From Symsagittifera roscoffensis (taxonomy: Eukaryota > Xenacoelomorpha > Acoela > Convolutidae): 64,000 bases of DNA. Position numbers and translations under genes: made by a program. The stretch is from positions 71,629,617 through 71,693,616 of the forward strand of contig NC_087063.1 of the NCBI RefSeq assembly GCF_963678635.1, written 5' to 3'. Under the pieces are notes generated by a model that made no database searches, was not told the origin of the DNA, and saw nothing but the letters and a program-made list of their open reading frames with translations. Shown here piece after piece: positions 34,156-46,900 of this stretch (the first letter of the stretch is position 1; each line of letters opens with the position of its first letter).

Positions 34156-34559
34156 TGTAATTGTGGTTTTTTCGACTTTCAATTTTTTTTTGGCTGGTGT
34201 GTTGCGTTTCATTTGTTGTCTGCTAGCTTGGTTGTGTGTCATCGCGAGAGGTGCAGAGCTACGCATCGCTTCTGTCTAAATTTAAGATTTCTCGGTGGAA
34301 TAAAAAACCTATTGATCGAGTTTTCTCAAATTCGGGCAAAGTTTGTTGAAATTTAGGCGATCGAGTTTTTTTTTGATAAAACCTGATTGATGAAAAATTT
34401 CGTTTTCTGGTTTCATTGATGGTATTAACACTTTTCCACCTGTCTGCTGGTTGTTATTTTGCATTTTAAACTTAAAACTTTGTTAGAACGTTGTAGGCAC
34501 TGATGGTTTCCTCAAAAAAGATTGTCTTTTCAAAAAAGTTGTAAAATCGCAAACTGTGA

Positions 34560-34650
34560 TTTTTTTTAACCTTGATTTCGTATCTTTTCTTTGTTTTTTC
34601 CAGACAAAATCTTGAAGACTTAAGTTTTAGTTGTGGTGTTTTCGATTTTT
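34560..34650 (+). repeat. Second copy of SINE body segment
   Basis: From 'ttttttttaaccttgatttcg' through 'gttttagttgtggtgtttt' it matches 33970-34070 nearly exactly, so part of the SINE body was duplicated locally. Confidence 0.85.
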
Positions 34651-34679
34651 TTCTCATTTTCACAAACGCTGAAACTCAA

Positions 34680-34782
34680 TGAATAGAACATCAAATTTTA
34701 TTGATGTATAGAATATCAATTTTTATTTGATGTATAGAACATCAATTTTTATTTGATGTATAGAACATCAAATTTTATTTAC
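34680..34782 (+). repeat. Short tandem repeat, about 25-27 bp x 4
   Basis: The phrase 'gatgtatagaacatcaatttt' recurs four times with small changes directly before the first DIS3L2 coding exon. Confidence 0.9.
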
Positions 34783-34790
34783 AGTTTGGT

Positions 34791-34910
34791 ATGACCAGAG
34801 TTGAACAGAATTATAATGGCCGGAGTGGGGAACGAAATCAAGGTAACATGCACCATCCCAGGGGGACTACGAATACTCAGCCAGGAAACAACAGAAATTA
34901 CCAGAAGAAG
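34791..34910 (+). CDS. DIS3L2: DIS3L2 exon 1 (putative first coding exon)
   Basis: It encodes a disordered Asn/Gly/Arg/Gln-rich N-terminus of 40 residues from ATG 34791. The frame is also open to a ttacag acceptor-like site at 34784, so an upstream exon is possible. The donor is AAG|GTGCAA. Confidence 0.6.
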
Positions 34911-37900
34911 GTGCAATGAAAGAACAATCATTGGATTATATGCATTTATTGAAAAAAACTATCATTTTTTGCTTTGTTTAGAGTGTCTTCGAAGAGTACT
35001 GGAGTTTCTCTGTGGTTAATAAAGGCATTGAAAATGGAGACGTGTACAAGGTTGCAATTCAATCAGCAAACTTAATTTATTTAAATGCCACTGGGCGTAA
35101 ATATATTTTTTAATCAAATTTCAGGATACTGTGAGAATCAATGCGAAGAATTTTGAAGAGGCTTTTGTCGATGACCCGGTAAGAATTCAGTTTAAACAAG
35201 ACTATTTTGCTTGAGTGTCTTAGTGAATCGACTAAAACGAGTTGACCCATGAAAAAATAACATTATTGACTCACTTAAGCTCATTTTAGAGCACTTGTCA
35301 ATTTTTAAAAACTATTGGTTTTTTTTCGCGGTTGTTGTGGACAAAAAATGCTTCCTCAAAGTCAATATTTCGGAGGTAGTCGTTGAATGGGCTTCGAACC
35401 GCTGATCTTTATTGCAAAGACTCCAGTTTCTTCCACATTGCCCTTGTTTCAGTTACATTCTAAGCATACACTTTTTATCTGATGCTAGGAAGGTGGTGAT
35501 GATGTCCTTCTAAATGGGATCCGAGCGAGGAACAGAGCCTTCCATGACGACATTGTAGCATACATCATCAACCACAAGACCAACTGGCTCGTAAGCTAAA
35601 GCCATAAGTATTAATTGAGGCAAATAAATTGCTTAAAAGGGTGGAATTGAAAAGAAGGATCTCCGGATAAGGAACTCAAATCCAGCTTTCTGAAAGTACT
35701 ATATAGACTGAAGTTTTGACACTAATTTTAGGTTGAAAACTATTTAAGTTGAAAACTATTAGTTGAAAACTATTTTAATCTTCGCTGTTTTAGGTGCAAT
35801 TTCAACGCCTCTTGTCCAAGCATCCCGAATTTGAGAAGATCTACCGCGACATGAAAGCGCCCTCGAAGCCACCTCTCGAATGGGACGGAGACCCTGACGA
35901 TCCTCAGACAGCAACAAGTTCCTCAGAGTCCGATTCCAGCCTAACAACTCCTACGAAGAACTCCGAAGGTGACAAGGTCAGAACTTCGAGCGCGCAAAAA
36001 CGAGGAAAAAGCAACCCTGGTTCAGAGAGAAACTGTCTTTTGGCATCACTTAAGACGACTGGAGATAATAAGGATGATAAAGAGAATGATTCTCAGTCTG
36101 AAAAAGACATACCATTGATAAGCAGAGCATCTAAAGACTACACTGAAACCGCAAAGATTGATTCTAAGTTGGAAAAAATATCCATTAATAGCGAGAAAGA
36201 TTCTAGAAAAGGGAAGTCTATGGATGTTACCATGCCCATGAATATTACGTGTACCGAGATGATGGATTTGATAAAGTTTGCAGGAGGTGAGTCCCCTATA
36301 CAACTGGACGAGTTCATTGTCAAAACTGGGAAGGTCAGTTATCTTAACTTACACTCATGAACTAGTCCAATATGAAATGGTCAGACCGCTTAGTAAAGAA
36401 GTTTCAAGACAAAATAATTTAAAATCCAGCAGGATTCTCCACTGATGTAGTGGGTATTGTACTTAACGGGACTTTTTAATCCAATTTGATTTTCAAATAT
36501 GCTGTGTACATATTTGCGTTTTAAATGAATTATCAGAATGTATGAACTCTTCAGTAAATTTAATACTTTGAAGGTAGTCAGGATTCTTGAGATGTGCCAC
36601 TCACGACGCTGTGTCGGTAAGCTGAGACCCTTCCCTAGGGTCAACATCCACAATGCAATGTTCTCACCCATGGATTCGAAAGTGCCTCGACTGAGGATAC
36701 CTCTAGTGGAGTGTCCCAAGGATTTCCTCTCGGACCCTAAACAGTTTGAGAATGTGTTGTTTGCAGCCAGGGTTGTCAACTGGAGGTCGGACGATATTTA
36801 TGCAGTAGGGTCAGTCATCTTATATTTATGCTGCCTTTATTTCATCCTGTGAAGTTTTTGTTCGAGTGATAATTTGTCCCGAGAGCCCATGGCGTATTTT
36901 TTGTTCAGACGCCGTGCCAGGTCAAGTATTTAGCCGTAAAAGTTTTTTTGGCTCGCTTGTTTTTGTCGAAAATCTTTCGGCATAGTTACCTTTTCAAAGT
37001 GTTCAAATTCGTGACTCGGCTCCGCTGAGCAATTACTTAGGTTTTTTTTCAAATCGTAAAATATAGAAGAAAAGCAATGAAAACTTCGAGAAAGGAAACT
37101 AAATCGACAGATTTTCGACGAAAGCATGATTATGCCGATGACATAATTAGTGCTAATTTTCCCTCAAATTTCCTGAATGCGATGAACATTTTATTTAGTA
37201 GTTTAAATTAAAATTTCAAAAGATTTCTTATTACCATTGCAATAAGCAAGGGTATTGTAATCTGGTACTAGACTTTTTCCCATAAATATCTGGATTTTTG
37301 GACTCATCTCTAATGTTTTTTTTAAAAAAAACTAAATAATTCAAATTTCTTCGTGTTCCCGTCTGACTTAGCCTAGAGGCAACGAATATGCCTGGGACGG
37401 CAAAGGTCCTGGATTCGAATATGACCAGGACCTGTTTTTTTTTCAAGCGAGTAATACTCTCTGAAACTGTCGGCGCATTTATTTGTCTGCTTATCTTTTG
37501 TCGGCTTAGTTGCCACATCTTGGAATTGTTTTTTTTTGCGCGCAATTTTCTTCAAGATTGCTTTTAGTGTATGATTTACTCCTGCAATTGTGTAAATTTC
37601 ACCTTGACTTCGTATTTCTCTTTTGTTTCGCTTAAAAACTTTATTCGGCCCAAATTATTTTGGACTATTTCTCTTTTGTTTCGCTTAAAAACTTTATTCG
37701 GCCCAAATTGTCCCTAATTTTGGGTCGTTTGAAGAAAAACGCAATTTTTACGCTCCCTTCAGGACTTTTTTAGTTGTATGTTTACCAATCGGTTTGTTGA
37801 AGTTTCATTTTTTTTTGGATTGCTTGGTTTATATTGGATTATTAGCCTTTTTTGCGTCGTTTGATGCACAAAACAAAGTTTTTGTGCGCTTGTGTTTGAT

Positions 37901-40900
37901 TTGAGGGGAAAAGGGACGTAAAAAATTTTCATTGGTTTTGAATTGAAAAAAAATGTCGGCTTGAAGTGTTTCTGCTCAGGTATTTTTGGCTTTGTTACCG
38001 CCTGGTTAATTTTGCTCCAAAGCTGATTTTACAATCTATTGTTTGAGCATGTTTTTCTACAATTGTATTCATTCATTTTGATAGATAAAGTTGTACTGCA
38101 AAAGGTGCGAAGCTCAGTTTCGCCTCTGTATTTAAATTTTCATTTCAACTTATTGAATTTAATTGTTTAACGCATGATTACGTGTGAATGAGATCTTTTG
38201 CTGTTTGACTTTTGATTTTTTTGCTGAAGGTGAGCACGTTGCTTTCTTCAACTACTAAATAGCAAATAGCGCTTAAAATTTTGAAAGTAAATTTTAACTT
38301 TTAGATTTTCCAGTGGAATGAAAATATTACCTATTGATACATTGTTAGCTATTTGATTTGTTTTTATCCAAAAACTAATCATAAATTGTTCTTGAAGTTC
38401 AAAAAGCTCAATAACTATATCTACTTTTCTGATTTGTTGCATAAGCTCCGGACATTCTAGATTAATTAAATTTTTACTACTAGTTTTTTTGCTATCTTAA
38501 TCTAGTAATTGGCAATTGAAATTGCAATATTTAAGATGATTAGGAAACAGAAGTTATGATTTAAATGGTTGTCAAATACTAGGATTCTGTAAGATTTTGA
38601 TTCTTAACCGTTTATTTGCGAGTTGATTTTGTGAATTTATTATTTTCTTTTACTGCAACATTTGCAATCTTTTTGTCATTTCTTTCCCAGTAAATTCAAT
38701 AGTTTCCTATGTTATCATTTTCTTTTGATGTTTAGCTAGTCATTTTTTTCTGGATTTGAAAATTAATTCCTGTTAGTTTTCTGTAATTTTTTTTTGAAAG
38801 TCTGAATACGTTCTGTATTGCAAGTGATGCGAAGTTACGCTTCATCTCTGTATTAATAAAGCATTGTCTTTAAAATCTAGATCTTTCGGACCGATTGGTT
38901 AACTTACGATCAGTATTGAGTTTTTGCTGGCAGATTCTGGATTTCTGTAAAGCTAGTTGTATTTTTTCGGTGTTGCAAGTGATGCTAATTTCTGCTTTGT
39001 TTTTCTGTATTTGGAAAAAAAATTTACGCAACAAATAAAATTTAAATTTTGTTTATATTCCAACATAACATGGCAGAACATCTTGAAAAACTTTAATATG
39101 AAACGAAGCCTCACATGGGAAAACATTGCCGTCGACATTTATGAAATTCTTATTCTGGCGACTGTTTTGTTCCTCTGGGATGTCCACTTTAATAACTTTG
39201 AGATTTTTGCCGAAGAAATTGACGAGTCCATTTAGACTTTCGCCTTCTGGAAATGGAGTCTCTTTTTGCGAGTAGACTTTAGTCATGAATTGACCGAAAA
39301 CTTGCAAACACTTCATTTTGCTGCATTCTCCGCTGATAAGTACTAAACTTGCCCAAGTATCAATATCCGGGTTATCTGAACGCTTTACCATGGAATCAGT
39401 TAGTCCGAGTATCATTTCTCGCAGTTTTTTCGAAATCGTTACCGTTTGGGTTCCGTTTGAAAAAGTAAGCTCTGCATTCATGTGGAATGTTTCGCTATTT
39501 CTGTAAACAGCTGATGCGAAACTTGAAAGCATTCGATAGGCTAATGGTGTAGCGGTACTCTCTTGGGCCAATTTCATGGAGTCAACTGAGATCCCGTAGC
39601 CTAGACAAACAATACCGAGCATGTCGAAGTGTTTTTGGTCTTGACTATTTGGAGATGTAATTCGATAAACCCGAGTTTTTTTGATTTTACCCAAAATAAT
39701 CGACGCGATTGCTGGTTCGATATCGTAACCCCCGTCCCATTCGTAAGCAAGTCCATTGCCGGTTCCGACTGGAATGATTCCAAATGTAGGTAGTTTGAAT
39801 TTACTTGGTTCCGGATTTCCGGCTTTGTTCCAAAGGCTGTTAATGACATCACGTAAACTGCTGTCGCCGCCGACAATCACCAAAGCGTCATAGGAATCTA
39901 ACTGCAGTCGATTTGCAATTGAAGCCAAGCTATTTGGACCTTCCTTGTCGGTAATTTGGTGTTCAACTGTAATACCTGCTTTAGTAAAACGGGTTAAAAC
40001 TGAGTTTCGAAAAACTTGGACGCCTTTCTTTTTTCCGCTGCTTGGGTTTACGAAAACAAATACTCGGTTTTTGCTTCTTCGGTTCAATATTTGCGATTGT
40101 GACTGAATGACATCTTGTAATTTCTCCACAGTATCTTCAGACAAGAATTGAATTTTTATATCTTTGATTTGCCGTTTAGGTTTATCGAAGAAGGTGCAAT
40201 CTATGATATTTCTTAATTGCTGGTCGACGTTCGAGTACAGAATATCAGCGAAGCGAATGTTGACGTTTGAATTTGGAAGAACTAATGTGCCGTTCTCCAG
40301 TTTCACGTGTTCGTAGTTCTCCCAATTTCCACGTGATCCCATTTTTAAACGTTCTCCGAATAAAAACTATTCAGTATCCGATAAATGTGTTGTATGGACT
40401 GGTAATATGTTTTTTAAACTGGTAAAGCAAAATGTAAATAAAAATAGGAGGTATAGAATGCAAATGGTAGTGTGTGAATGGTATGTACGAAAACAGGAAA
40501 TATAGAAATGTTACTTGCTACTACATGTGTCGGAGGTTTTCTATAGAGGATTACAGTTTTGTTGCTGATGTACATTGTACTTTGCCAATCTATCTACACT
40601 CTTTGCTATCAATGCTCAGCTGACGTCGAGTGTGGGTCAATCGACGTCCATTAAAAAACCTTTAAAAATTCAAGTACTGAATTCTCATAAGCTAATTAAA
40701 TTTCTGAGCCTTGGTTTTGAGGGATTCCGGATCTTATGTTAATGTTAATCTTGTAAAGGACTCCACCCTTTTAAAAGACTAATTCAACAGTTAAACATCT
40801 GAAAGTTTGTGTTTTTTTTTTGAATTTCTTTGGGAGAGGTGAGCACAATCACGGCTTACCCCCAAGTAGATGTTTGCTTAGATCTCTGACGAAGAAGATA

Positions 40901-43900
40901 GGTGGCAACTCAAGTGCCCTGGAGGATGAACTGGAAGTGCTTCTGGTGGAAAACGGAATCACGTGGGACAGCCAGTTCCCTCCAGGTGTCGAAGCAACCT
41001 GCCAGCAGGTACGGAGAGAGCACTTTTAATAATTGTGAACACAAAAACTACATAGATCAAAAATCGAAGTTTTTGCGTAGTATATGTCTTATGCTGCTGT
41101 TCAATTTCCGAACACTTTTTAGAAATGAAAAGTTGTAAGAACCTTTGGATTCGGTGTTTTTTTACGCAAAATTTAGTTAAAATTCAGTCGAGTGGCCTGC
41201 TGGTATTGGAAATCTTGCTTTGCTGGTTAAGCTCGGTTGTAATGCGAGTGTGATAAATGCTCACATGCACAATATGAGTGAAATAATTTGTTTCAGATTC
41301 TGGGCTGCACTGATGGAGCCGAGTGGGAGCCGACAGAATACGACTTGAAAACGAGGCGAGACTTCCAGTCCACGACTGTGGTGAGCGTCGATCCCCCCAC
41401 CGCCCGCGATCTAGACGACGCCTTGCATTGTGTGGAGGTTGCGAGTGGAGTATACGAAGTGGGAGTGCACATTGCGGATGTGAGTCACTTCGTCAAAGAA
41501 GGTGAATGTGCTGATCAAAATATGCGGTTGGTTTTTGAACAGTCGAAGAACGTAGTGAATACTCTTATATAGGCGATGATGATTTTTTTGTTTTTTTTTT
41601 CAAGAAAAATCTTAAAAATTATTCAAGCTCCAATATGATTTAAAGCCATCTTTGATAAACGTGAGACAAGATCCTCAATCGAACAGCAAAATTGCAAGTC
41701 TCGAAAAGCGTGATAGAGTTCTAATTCAATAATGGATTTTAGTTTTCAGATTTCCCAGCGGAATTAAAATTTATCTTTTGCTCCAGTTTTCTCAAATTGA
41801 TTTATCGAAAAAAGTATATCAAATTTTATTATGAATGTCGAATATGCTTGAGCTCTAGAAAAAAACGCCTTTTTTGTATATTTTAAGACTATGATCGGAG
41901 CATTCTGTGTTACTTGCACAGTAACCGGCTATCCTTGTTCAAGTATGTGTCCTGCTTAAACTCCTGGTCATTTTTTATGTTTTGTATTTCGGTTTTTGCT
42001 TGAATCCGATTTTAATGAAACTTGGCATGCGAACTCATGATATTAAATTCCGAACATAATCCACTATTTTTTAAAGTCACAATTATTCCATAAAGCAACC
42101 TGGATTTTCAGTTTGTATCTGGTGGAGAGCGCCAATTTTCCATAGGTAATTAAATGGATTTAACGAACAGTCGGATTGGCCAAGAGATGTAAGAATGCTG
42201 TATCATGTACCATTTGCTTCTTGCATTTCGAGGAACCCCGTTGGATGACGAAGCGAGCATGCGGACGACCAGTACCTACATGCCGAACAGGGTCATCCCC
42301 ATGCTACCGAGAGCATTGTGTGAACACGTGTGCAGTCTACAGCCGAATAAGTCCCGACTGGCGTTTTCCATTGTGTTCACGATGAACAGAGAGGGAGAGG
42401 TGCTCAAGCACTGGATTGGAAAGAGTGTGATCAAGTCTTGTTGTCAGATGAGTTACGATCATGCTCAGGTTGGTAATGCGAATTGCTAATTTTTGGCCTC
42501 AAAAAACAGGATGCGCTCTTCATCCAAATAATTAGTAGTATCATACCATAGGCCGCCAGAAATCGAACTTAAGCGGAAAACACCAATTTTCGTTTGAAAC
42601 GAAATAGGCAGAATTTTATGCATGAAGCGAAAGCACTTATGTAGGTCGTGACTGTTCTTTTTTGGTTTTATAGGAAAAGCCCGAAGTCGTTCACACTCAA
42701 AATAATTTGTTTTACTGTTTGTCTTTTGATTTAACAAATGGACTGCAAATTTGCTTTCCCAAAAAAGTGCATATGACGCGAAAATGGAAAATGGTTTTCC
42801 CAGCGGAATGAAAAAAATACCAATCGATCCTGTTCCTCAAATGGCTTAATTTCTACCAAAAAAATATCAATCATAAACTATTTTTGAACCTGAGAGAGCT
42901 TCAAGTTTTCTTGAAATCATTAACAGTTTCATTAACAGTTTGCAACTACGTATTTCAAATGAATTAAAAATAATTACTAGAACCTTAATAAATTCGAAAG
43001 AGCCGATCAAATGTGTAGTTGAAATCAGCTAGGAAACATTATTACTTGCAGAACTTACAGTAAATTTTTCTGTTCCCTGTAGGATCCTTCACTTGTTTGC
43101 GATTGTGAAGGAGTTATTTATTTATGGCTGATTAGAAAATGATAGATGAACCAGACTGCACGAGTGAGGATGTTCCCTCAGTACCCTCAGAGCACTTTGA
43201 GGCGGTGAAGGAGGCCATCATCAGACTACATCTACTCGCACAGAACATGAAAAAGGCCAGATTCCACAGTGGTGCGCTAAAAATACAAAAGGTAATAAGA
43301 GTAGCTGGGTGCTGTGCAAAAGAGCACTAAGTTTTGACCACATTAAAATTTGCATAATTTTTTTGTGCGTTATAACAGTAGATTATAACAGCAGATTAGG
43401 CAAAATTGGGTAGATTAGGCAAAATTGACAACCTCCGCCTACAAAAAATGAACAAAAATGCTACCAAAATCTTACCCCAAAATTGGGTAATTCGGCTTCT
43501 TTACGTAATCAAGAATTACACGTCTAACACCAGGTTAATTGATAAGAAAATTATATCACAAAAAGCTTCTTACACAGCCCAACAAAATTTGTTGGGCTGT
43601 GTAAGAGGCCTATGTAAGTTGGGCTGTGCAAGAGGTGTTTGAATTTTCAAATGTTGTTCGTTGTGTCCGGATTATTTAACTACCACTGTAAATTGATGAA
43701 TTTTAATTCAATTTTTGTCTTTAAAAATATCGAGGTTTTTATGTCGGTCACAATCCCCCAGTTCTGAGTCATGGGCCAAAAAGTTCTGCTCTTTTAGAGT
43801 TGTCTGAAGTTCTATGGGAATTGTGATGATTCCCATAATATTTGGCACAATTTTAAAGTATTTTTCGCGTGGAATTTTAAAGTATTTTTCGCGTGGAATC

Positions 43901-46900
43901 GCTCTGGTAACTGACGTATGTTCGGGAATGTTAAAAAGCACTCATCGGAAACGGTACTCGTTACGTTTTGATCGATAGATCGGAGATGTCTTAAGTGTTT
44001 TGTTCTCGCTCCTTTACTTTTTGAATGACACTCAATTTTTTTCAAATAAATTTTGCACTCCGCAGACATTGCAAACGGTTCGGAGTTTTATTGAAATGTG
44101 CCAAATGCTGCAAGTTTTTTAACAGCTATGCACGTTTAACGGTCATGCTTTTAAACCTAATTATAGAGACCTTACTTTTCAATTTCTCGTGCATAAGGCA
44201 ATACTGAATTGAATGTAAAGGATCTAATTTTTCTTCTTAAATTAATCGTGACTCGTTTTGAATATCCCAAATTTGTTATCCCGCTTTTTTCGGTAAATCG
44301 AACTTCATTTAGTTTTTCATCTTCCAAGATCAAGATTCGCTTTTCGCGCTTACTTGTATTGAATCGAAACACATTTTTCATACTAGTAGAAACATATTTA
44401 GAAATCAGAATGAAAATATTTTCTATTGCGAGCGATTAGTCAATAAATGCAATGAAGGTTTTGAACTCAATTTTTTGTGTTAAACGAACAAAAAGACTCA
44501 TATCTCTCCGCAATAATTGTTTTGAATCAAGTATTAATTTAAAGGACATACTACTAAGCGGGGGATTACGTGTCTTAGTTTAGGGGTAATTCTGGGATTT
44601 TTTCGAGTTGGTTGCAAGTTGTCTTAATTTCTAAATTATATGCGCTGTTTTTTTGAGAGTTGTCTTCTGGTGCGAGTTGTCGCGTTACGGTTTATTCCAA
44701 CCAACCAATACATTAAAAACACTCAAAACTGCACAGTTCGATCGATAGCCTATACAATGTGATAGAGATTGGTAAAAACATGGCAATCAGTTTTTCGAGC
44801 AGAGGCGAAAACTGCCTTCAGAAACTAGCGTAACTATCGTTGTTCTCCGGGCACCGTTTTAACAGCCCTTCGATGATTCTTTTCATACAAAACTTTAAAG
44901 ATGAGTAACACTGAGTGCTCCCGTAGCTTCTCGCGCTATCAGCCTTGGTGCTTTCGACAGCCTGAGACTTGTACGCTTCAAATGATACGGGACATCCAAT
45001 TCTCTGTCTTTAATTTCAGCCTTAAACGAAAGAAAAACTTTATGCTTCAACGGTACCAAAAGCAGCTATCAGTCTTCAGTTATTTAACAATTGATAAGCA
45101 TTTGGTTTAGAATCCTGAAAATGATTTATTTTGGGGAAAAAGCTTTCAGATTATTCTTAGGATTATTAGAGGGAATTGCAATGACGTAAGGCTCAAATAA
45201 GTTGGCTGAAAATGGTTGCTGATGTTTTAGAAGAAATTGGGTTTTCTTCTGGACCCCCAGACGGGACAGCCGGGCAGTTTCTTCCACCACAGGGGAATGG
45301 AGAGCCACTCGCTCATAGAGGAGTTCATGCTGCTAGCCAACATCACAGTGGCCGAGAAGATATGCACTTCGATGCCCGAGTTCGGATTCTTGAGGCGACA
45401 CGACTCTCCGAAACCGAACATGCTCAAGAAACTGGAGAAGGTACTCAACACTGTCTAAATGTAGTACTGAACATGTAGCACTAAATGTTATCGATGGTTT
45501 TGCTTGGATTTGGTAATAAGTGCCCGCTACAATCAAATACTAGAAAAATTGACCGTCTAATTCCGCTATTAGGAGAATTGGAACCTAACCCGGAAGTATT
45601 TGCATTGAGCTTACCAATCTTTTTTTTTTCGAAATTTTCATATCAGAAAATTTTATTGACAATTTATTTTGAATTATTCTCGTAACTTTTTTTTCGAATC
45701 ACGGCTGAAAAGACTTCAATATGATAGATCAACCATCCCCTTACGACGATCTTGGGGTCTCTGGTTTTGTTCAAAAAAGCAAAGTCTGTGTCTCTTTCTA
45801 GGATCAGTGGTCGGAACGAAAATGATTATGCGCGATGTTTTTTGATATTGCAAAAGTACACAAATGCAATATCGATAAATGCAATGCAAATTGTGTTCAA
45901 TTTAAATTAAGTATTAAGACCATTTATCCACGATGGAAAGGACAAACATACGAGCTGTGCAGCTCGTCACGGAGAACCGCTGTTGTGCCCCTGCGTAAGA
46001 ACATTTTTTTTGATTATTTTTCTGGGCTGGGTAATGTTGCCTCGCCCTCAAGCAACGAGCACAGATCATGGTGGGCCTCGAACATCCGACCTTTCGATTG
46101 AGAGGCGGAGACGTAACTACTTCACCACTGCTCCACAAATTTAATTCATAAATCTGCACTGCTTGTCTCAATTTTCCAAATGTTTGGAAGTAAATTTGGA
46201 GATGATTGCGAGCTGGGAAGGTGTGTGCTGTTACAAGGTAATATGTATCTAGGAATGCGAGCTGTTTGAAGTTGCGATGGCGGATGGATCGAGCAGTGGC
46301 GGAATCGCCGAGTGTCTGGACCTTCTCTACGACACTCTCAAGGACAAGGACGAGGGCAGGTACCTGTTCCTGGTCGAACAGTTCTCCAAGAAGATGCAAC
46401 TGGCCAAGTAAGTAGGAGAACTCGGAGTTAAGCACCACGGTTGGAAAAACTCGGAATTTCATTATCATGTTTCCCTCTGGTTTAATGTTGCCTCTGAGTA
46501 TAATGAGTTGTTCAAGAGTAGCAGATAATTAAATAATTTTTAATGTTAAGCGTCAGTATGTGTGTTTGATTGGGGGTTCTGTCTTGACAGGTATTTCTGC
46601 ATGGGAGCACATGGCAGCAGATCTCACAGTCATTACGCGTTGAATGTGGGCTGCTACACCCACTTCACATCTCCCATCAGAAGGTAAAATCCGAATTCCG
46701 AATTATTGTTTCTTGTTTTTTTTTTAACTTCTGACTGGTAAAAATATATTAACATCAAAGCACAGATGAAGTTAATTTATTCGACATATATATTATCTGC
46801 ACTACTTCATTGTCGGGACATACCTGCAGCACAAATCGACTTCTTCATAGACTTCGCCCCAATAATATTGACCCCTACAAAAATGGGAGGAGAGAGGGAT

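Noticed and set aside
44901-45110. Possible extra DIS3L2 exon or gene fragment
   Set aside because: No match to the RNB family is seen, and exons 10 and 11 already join in frame with no missing conserved segment.
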